Positions 60,006 through 64,000 of a stretch of DNA of 64,000 nucleotides are shown here, one piece after another. Numbering within the stretch: the first letter of the stretch is position 1; each line of letters starts with the position of its first letter. The position numbers were made by a program, and so were the translations under genes. Where the stretch lies: assembly GCF_009724245.1 (NCBI RefSeq), contig NZ_WNNK01000022.1, positions 1 through 64,000 on the forward strand, written 5' to 3'. The notes beneath the pieces were generated by a model. It was not told the origin of the DNA, did no database searches, and saw only the letters and a list, made by a program, of their open reading frames with translations. Source of the stretch: Pseudomonas spelaei (GTDB lineage: Bacteria; Pseudomonadota; Gammaproteobacteria; Pseudomonadales; Pseudomonadaceae).

Positions 60006-60044
60006 ATGGACGAAGCCAGTAGTAGCCCGCTGCGCGCTAGTTAA
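60006..60044 (+). CDS. Putative mgtA leader peptide (12 residues)
   Basis: ATG to TAA encodes MDEASSSPLRAS, with GGAG six bases ahead, an excellent ribosome site. It opens the 189-base leader of mgtA. Two acidic residues at the start and an early Pro recall the logic of enterobacterial MgtL, whose acidic/proline-rich start makes ribosomes unstable in low Mg2+. A stem-loop covers its 3' half and stop codon. Function is inferred. Confidence 0.55.
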   Translation: MDEASSSPLRAS

Positions 60045-60067
60045 CTAACGCGCTTCTAGCGGGCCTC
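60026..60067 (+). promoter_or_regulatory. Stem-loop over the mgtA leader-peptide stop codon
   Basis: An outer stem GCCCGCT...AGCGGGC encloses an inner stem GCGCGCTAG-TTAA-CTAACGCGC (one mismatch). It covers the last codons and stop of the leader ORF, so translation of that ORF would melt it. Confidence 0.6.
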
Positions 60068-60194
60068 TAGAAAGTTGCTGAACACTTTATTTAAACCGAT
60101 CGCGAAGTCAGCGACTCGGCATGCTTTCGCTCGCCTGTCTTCAGGTAAGTCCCGGGTATGTTTTGTCGAAAAATTGGCGACAGGAGCACATACA

Positions 60195-62909
60195 ATGAGC
60201 GCAGTAAAAAACGCACCCCTGCACAAAAAAAATAGCACCGACACCGATATCAAACTGTCGATGCGCGCTGCCCGGGAGGCCCAGAACGGCCTCTCGGCCA
60301 CCCTGGCTAACGTGCGAGCAACCAAGGATGGCTTGACCGAACTGGACGCCTCGGCGCGTCTGCAGCGGGAAGGCTATAACGAGGTGGCTCACGACAAGCC
60401 ACCGCACGCTTTCGTGCAATTTCTCCAGGCACTGAACAACCCGTTCATCTATGTCTTGCTGACCCTGGGCGCCATCAGCTTCGTCACTGATTACTGGCTG
60501 CCACTGCAGGCTGGTGAAGAAGTCGACCTGACCAAAGTCATCATTATCATGACCATGGTCATGCTCAGCAGCTTGCTGCGCTTCTGGCAGGAACACCGTT
60601 CAGCCAAGTCCGCCGAAGCCTTGAAAGCCATGGTCCGCACCACCGCGACCGTGCTGCGTCGCGAACAAGTCGGCTCCAAGCCTACTCTGCGGGAAGTGCC
60701 GATGCGCGACCTGGTGGCAGGTGACATCGTGCAACTGTCCGCCGGCGACATGATCCCGGCGGACATCCGCCTGATCGAATCCCGGGACTTGTTTATCAGC
60801 CAGGCCGTACTGACCGGCGAAGCGTTGCCGGTGGAAAAGTACGACACCCTGGGGGACGTCACGCAGAAATCCGCCACGTCCAAAGCGGCAGACCAGGGCA
60901 ACCTGCTGGACCTGCCCAACATCTGCTTCATGGGCACCAACGTGGTCAGTGGCCGGGCGCAAGCCGTGGTGGTGGCCACCGGTGCGCGCACCTATTTCGG
61001 GTCGCTGGCCAAAGCCATCGTCGGCTCCCGCGTGCAAACCGCGTTTGACCGTGGGGTGAACAGCGTCAGCTGGCTGTTGATTCGCTTCATGCTGGTAATG
61101 GTACCGATCGTATTTTTCCTCAACGGTTTCTCCAAGGGCGACTGGGGCGATGCCTTCCTGTTTGCCCTGGCGGTGGCTGTCGGCCTGACCCCGGAAATGC
61201 TGCCGATGATCGTCAGCGCCAACCTGGCCAAGGGCGCAACCGCCATGGCCAAGCGCAAGGTGGTGGTCAAGCGCCTGAATGCGATCCAGAACTTCGGCTC
61301 GATGGACGTGCTGTGCACCGACAAGACCGGCACCCTGACCCAGGACAAAATCATCCTGGAGCACCACGTCAACGCCTTCGGCCAACGTGATGACTCGGTG
61401 CTGTCCCTGGCCTGGCTGAACAGCCATCACCAAAGCGGCATGCGCAACCTGATGGACCAGGCAGTGGTGCAGTTCTCGCAACAGAATCCAAAGTTCCAGG
61501 TGCCGTTCGCCTATAGCAAGGTTGATGAACTGCCCTTCGACTTCGTACGTCGACGCCTGTCGATTGTGGTCAAGGATGCCCAGGGCGATCACCTGCTGGT
61601 GTGCAAGGGCGCCGTGGAGGAGATGCTGAGCATTTCCACCCATACGATGGAAGGCGACACCGCCGTCGTATTGGATGAGCGCCGCCGTGAAGAGTTGCTG
61701 GCCCTCGCCAGTGACTACAACGAAGACGGCTTCCGGGTACTGGTGGTCGCGACCCGCAATATTCCCAAATCCCTGGCGCGTAACCAATACACCACCGCCG
61801 ATGAACGCAACCTGGTGATCCATGGCTTCCTGACCTTCCTCGACCCACCGAAGGAAACCGCTGGCCCGGCCATTGCTGCCCTGCAAGATATCGGCGTGGC
61901 CGTCAAAGTGCTCACCGGCGACAACGCCGTGGTCACCAGCAAGATCTGCCGCCAGGTCGGGCTGGATCCAGGCCAGCCATTGCTGGGCGTGGACATCGAA
62001 GCCATGGACGATGCCACCCTCAAGCTGCAAGTCGAAGAGCGTACGGTCTTCGCCAAACTGACACCGTTGCAGAAATCCCGGGTGCTCAAGGCCTTGCAAT
62101 CCAACGGCCACACCGTGGGCTTCCTCGGCGACGGCATCAACGATGCACCAGCCCTGCGGGATGCCGACGTGGGTATCTCGGTGGACAGCGGTACTGATAT
62201 CGCCAAGGAGTCGGCCGACATCATCCTCCTGGAAAAGAGCCTGATGGTGCTGGAAGAGGGTGTGCTCAAGGGCCGCGAAACCTTCGGCAATATCATGAAG
62301 TACCTGAACATGACCGCCAGCTCCAACTTCGGCAACGTGTTCTCGGTGCTGGTGGCCAGTGCATTCATTCCCTTCATGCCGATGCTGGCGATCCACCTGC
62401 TGCTGCAAAACCTGATGTACGACATCTCCCAGTTGGCCTTGCCATGGGACAAGATGGACAAGGAATACCTGGCCAAGCCGCGTAAGTGGGATGCGAAAAA
62501 CATTGGCCGCTTCATGATCTGGATCGGGCCGACCTCGTCGATCTTCGACATCACCACCTTTGCCCTGATGTGGTACGTGTTCTCCGCCAACAGCGTGGAA
62601 ATGCAGACCCTGTTCCAATCGGGCTGGTTCATCGAGGGGCTGCTGTCGCAAACCCTGGTGGTGCACATGTTGCGCACACGCAAGATTCCGTTCTTCCAGA
62701 GCACCGCCGCCTGGCCGGTGATCATGATGACCTGCATCGTGATTGCACTCGGGATCTACGTACCGTTCTCGCCCCTGGGCACCCTGGTGGGCCTGGAGCC
62801 GCTGCCGCTGGCGTACTTCCCATGGCTGGTGGGCACCCTGCTCGCCTACTGCTGTGTCGCCCAACTGATGAAGACGATCTACATCCGCCGCTTCAAGCAG
62901 TGGTACTGA
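60195..62909 (+). CDS. mgtA: Magnesium-translocating P-type ATPase
   Basis: A 904-residue P3B-type ATPase importing Mg2+ into the cytoplasm. The soluble N-terminus is about residues 1-75; membrane helices start at FVQFLQALNNPFIYVLLTLG. The TGEALPVEKY actuator loop, the phosphorylation site CTDKTGTLTQD (Asp near 377), KVLTGDNAVV and GDGINDAPALRDADVGISVD hinge motifs are all intact. The start ATG 60195 follows GGAG; extension upstream would use the leader. The 189-base leader with a short acidic ORF suggests Mg2+-dependent control. Confidence 0.96.
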   Translation: MSAVKNAPLHKKNSTDTDIKLSMRAAREAQNGLSATLANVRATKDGLTELDASARLQREGYNEVAHDKPPHAFVQFLQALNNPFIYVLLTLGAISFVTDYWLPLQAGEEVDLTKVIIIMTMVMLSSLLRFWQEHRSAKSAEALKAMVRTTATVLRREQVGSKPTLREVPMRDLVAGDIVQLSAGDMIPADIRLIESRDLFISQAVLTGEALPVEKYDTLGDVTQKSATSKAADQGNLLDLPNICFMGTNVVSGRAQAVVVATGARTYFGSLAKAIVGSRVQTAFDRGVNSVSWLLIRFMLVMVPIVFFLNGFSKGDWGDAFLFALAVAVGLTPEMLPMIVSANLAKGATAMAKRKVVVKRLNAIQNFGSMDVLCTDKTGTLTQDKIILEHHVNAFGQRDDSVLSLAWLNSHHQSGMRNLMDQAVVQFSQQNPKFQVPFAYSKVDELPFDFVRRRLSIVVKDAQGDHLLVCKGAVEEMLSISTHTMEGDTAVVLDERRREELLALASDYNEDGFRVLVVATRNIPKSLARNQYTTADERNLVIHGFLTFLDPPKETAGPAIAALQDIGVAVKVLTGDNAVVTSKICRQVGLDPGQPLLGVDIEAMDDATLKLQVEERTVFAKLTPLQKSRVLKALQSNGHTVGFLGDGINDAPALRDADVGISVDSGTDIAKESADIILLEKSLMVLEEGVLKGRETFGNIMKYLNMTASSNFGNVFSVLVASAFIPFMPMLAIHLLLQNLMYDISQLALPWDKMDKEYLAKPRKWDAKNIGRFMIWIGPTSSIFDITTFALMWYVFSANSVEMQTLFQSGWFIEGLLSQTLVVHMLRTRKIPFFQSTAAWPVIMMTCIVIALGIYVPFSPLGTLVGLEPLPLAYFPWLVGTLLAYCCVAQLMKTIYIRRFKQWY

Positions 62910-62918
62910 TCGACCACC

Positions 62919-63011
62919 TGTAGCCGCTGACGAGGCACGAGGCTGCGATGGGCTGCGCCGAGGGCGGTCCTGCGGCCCGCATCGCAGCCTCGTGCCTCGG
63001 CAGCGGCTACA
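62919..63011. repeat. REP-type palindrome B, copy 2
   Basis: 32-base arms (62919-62950 and 62980-63011) with one mismatch, the same element as 7452-7552. It begins 10 bases after the mgtA stop and may cap the mgtA mRNA 3' end. Confidence 0.9.
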
Positions 63012-63053
63012 ACCGAGAAAATGAAAAGCGACAAGCAATACAAGGAAAACACC

Positions 63054-63401
63054 ATGCGCGTCTTGATCTGTGCAGGTCGTCATTACGCCGATGCAAAAAT
63101 GTCCCGCCAAGTGCTGGATGCCTACCACCGCCTGCGCCCTGTACAGGTGCTGATCCACGGTGGCAGCCAGTTCCTGGGCAGCGACATAGAGGACTGGGCC
63201 CGGGAAACGGGAGTGGATGTGGTGCGTTACCCACCCAACTGGCAACGCCATGGCAAACAGGCAGAACGGCATCGCAACCAGTTCATGCTGACGGACAGCC
63301 GACCCGACGTGGTAATTGCACTGCCCGGTGGCGACGACACCTCACAACTGATCATCCAGGCAAGAACGTGCGGCATCCATGTGCTGACCGTGGACAGCTG
63401 A
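63054..63401 (+). CDS. DUF2493-like (SLOG-type nucleotide-binding) protein
   Basis: A 115-residue Rossmann-like protein: MRVLICAGRHYADAKMSRQV, VLIHGGSQFLGSDIEDWARE and VVIALPGGDDTSQLIIQA follow the GGR..D / HGG...GAD / PGG pattern of DUF2493 and related SLOG/YspA proteins. Such proteins are thought to bind nucleotide-like signals. The start ATG 63054 has AAGGAAA upstream; an ATG at 63021 near the REP is less likely. Confidence 0.78.
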   Translation: MRVLICAGRHYADAKMSRQVLDAYHRLRPVQVLIHGGSQFLGSDIEDWARETGVDVVRYPPNWQRHGKQAERHRNQFMLTDSRPDVVIALPGGDDTSQLIIQARTCGIHVLTVDS

Positions 63402-63428
63402 ATCAATCCCCATTTGGAGCATCACCCC

Positions 63429-63593
63429 ATGCCAGAAGAACCCAGTTGTAGCGGCATCACCCTGCAGCACACCTCTTATTTGAATCACGGCGCGTCCCTG
63501 CCAAGCCCATTGCTCAATGGTCGACCGGGACCGCGCTGCCGGCTGTTTATCGAGGTTCACCATGTACAAAAAACACCTGCCACAGCGCCCTGA
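63429..63593 (+). CDS. Possible small ORF upstream of the truncated gene
   Basis: A 54-residue frame starting MPEEPSCSGITLQHTSYLNH with GGAG nine bases ahead. It overlaps the next gene by 32 bases in another frame. Low-complexity Pro-rich product; it may be chance or a coupling ORF. Confidence 0.25.
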   Translation: MPEEPSCSGITLQHTSYLNHGASLPSPLLNGRPGPRCRLFIEVHHVQKTPATAP

Positions 63594-64000
63594 CGGTTTT
63601 GCCAAATACCGCCTCCAGCAACACCAGAAGTCCAAATCCAAATCCAGCCTTCATGCCCTGCCCCTCTCCAAACAACGCGCGCTGCGGCGCAATCTGATCT
63701 TCATCGGCACCACCCTGGGTGTCGTTCTGGTCCTCAGCCTGATCTCCAAGGCATATGCCGCCGGCGGCTCGTATGTGGTCGACGACGGCGCGATCAATGC
63801 GCCAGGGGAATGCAACATCGACGCCTGGCACACCGCCAATCGGCACCATGGATCGACCCACAATGAAACCCTGTCCGCCGCGTGTACCTCCGCTGGCGTA
63901 CCGTGGCTGCAATGGGGCGCCGCCGTGGCGCGGGCCACCGCCGAGGGCGATGGCGAAACCCAGGTCAGCCCACAGCTCAAGGCGCAATTGTGGTCACGGG
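63562..64000 (+). CDS. Partial gene: predicted exported or membrane-anchored protein (cut by window end)
   Basis: Open from ATG 63562 (SD GAGG) to the window edge, 146 codons so far. A basic N-terminus MYKKHLPQRPDGFAKYRLQQ is followed by a hydrophobic segment at about 45-66 (NLIFIGTTLGVVLVLSLIS), then AYAAGGSYVVDD, which could be a late signal-peptide cleavage. The mature part begins with two Cys (GECNID and SACTSAG). Extended signal regions like this occur in large secreted proteins, but the family was not recognised. Confidence 0.65.
   Translation, partial: MYKKHLPQRPDGFAKYRLQQHQKSKSKSSLHALPLSKQRALRRNLIFIGTTLGVVLVLSLISKAYAAGGSYVVDDGAINAPGECNIDAWHTANRHHGSTHNETLSAACTSAGVPWLQWGAAVARATAEGDGETQVSPQLKAQLWSR

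Noticed and set aside
60600..63272. 890-codon minus-strand frame over mgtA
   Set aside because: It is antisense to a fully conserved P-type ATPase and has no recognisable motifs.
1..64000. CRISPR arrays, tRNA or rRNA genes, insertion sequences
   Set aside because: No regularly spaced direct repeats, cloverleaf with CCA-type acceptor context, rRNA-like stretches or transposase genes were seen by reading. A tRNA or profile scan was not possible here.

Overview
The window is ordinary chromosome of a GC-rich gammaproteobacterium, almost certainly a Pseudomonas of the fluorescens group. The reasons are the gene content (orphan ccoN4Q4-type pair, MvaT-family silencer, tsdBA, ahpC/ahpF, galU, gor, hpd, modABC, arsRBC, mgtA), Shine-Dalgarno-led starts, and REP-type palindromes of the kind found throughout fluorescens-group genomes. 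About 70 genes are supported. No rRNA, tRNA, CRISPR array or insertion sequence was seen.

Layout. 1-5.1 kb: end of a long repeat, a DUF3313-like lipoprotein, a membrane-anchored seven-haem/TPR protein, and an orphan cbb3 oxidase subunit pair (CcoN/CcoQ). 5.1-8.0 kb: a hypothetical gene, an Asp/Glu racemase, a GNAT acetyltransferase, then about 1 kb of nested inverted repeats with no credible gene. 8.1-12.5 kb: a LuxR-type regulator followed by an outer-membrane protein, an MFS carrier and a class II deacetylase, probably one small-molecule or acetylpolyamine module. 12.5-16.3 kb: glycerate kinase, a CdaR-type regulator and a divergent MFS permease. 16.3-19.1 kb: a three-gene overlapping operon led by a Tli3-like lipoprotein (type VI secretion-type accessory DNA). 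19.2-21.8 kb: aldo/keto reductase, an Lrp-type regulator and a RarD-like exporter. 21.9-24.3 kb: a lower-GC 819-residue toxin-like gene inserted beside hpd. 24.5-31.4 kb: hpd, an EamA exporter with a divergent LysR regulator, a CSS-EAL c-di-GMP phosphodiesterase, an MvaT-family silencer, a periplasmic protein and gloA.

31.4-38.3 kb: ahpF and ahpC, a divergent tyrosine recombinase / KfrA-like pair resembling the TnpS/TnpT cointegrate-resolution module of Tn4651-type transposons but without a transposase, then gor and galU. 38.6-42.4 kb: small proteins, a tsdB-tsdA thiosulfate dehydrogenase operon, and small DUF1883 genes. 42.4-45.0 kb: an alkylation-response cluster (2OG-Fe(II) oxygenase, alkB, ada) with two matching promoters. 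45.0-47.9 kb: a CGNR regulator divergent from an alpha/beta hydrolase across a triple operator, then a nitronate monooxygenase. 47.9-50.5 kb: modABC behind a ModE-like operator. 50.6-56.3 kb: ABC-F ATPase, YoaK-like protein, small genes, azlCD and a hydrolase. 56.4-59.3 kb: arsRBC and a LysE-type exporter. 60.0-62.9 kb: mgtA preceded by a short acidic leader ORF and hairpin. 63.0-64.0 kb: a DUF2493-like protein and a gene cut by the window edge.

The most interesting points are the putative Mg2+-sensing leader peptide of mgtA, the nested palindrome at 7.0-8.0 kb, the solitary TnpS/TnpT-like recombination module, and the Ada regulon, which has twin promoters and an Ada protein that has lost three of its four zinc cysteines. 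All assignments come from reading the sequence; no database search was run.
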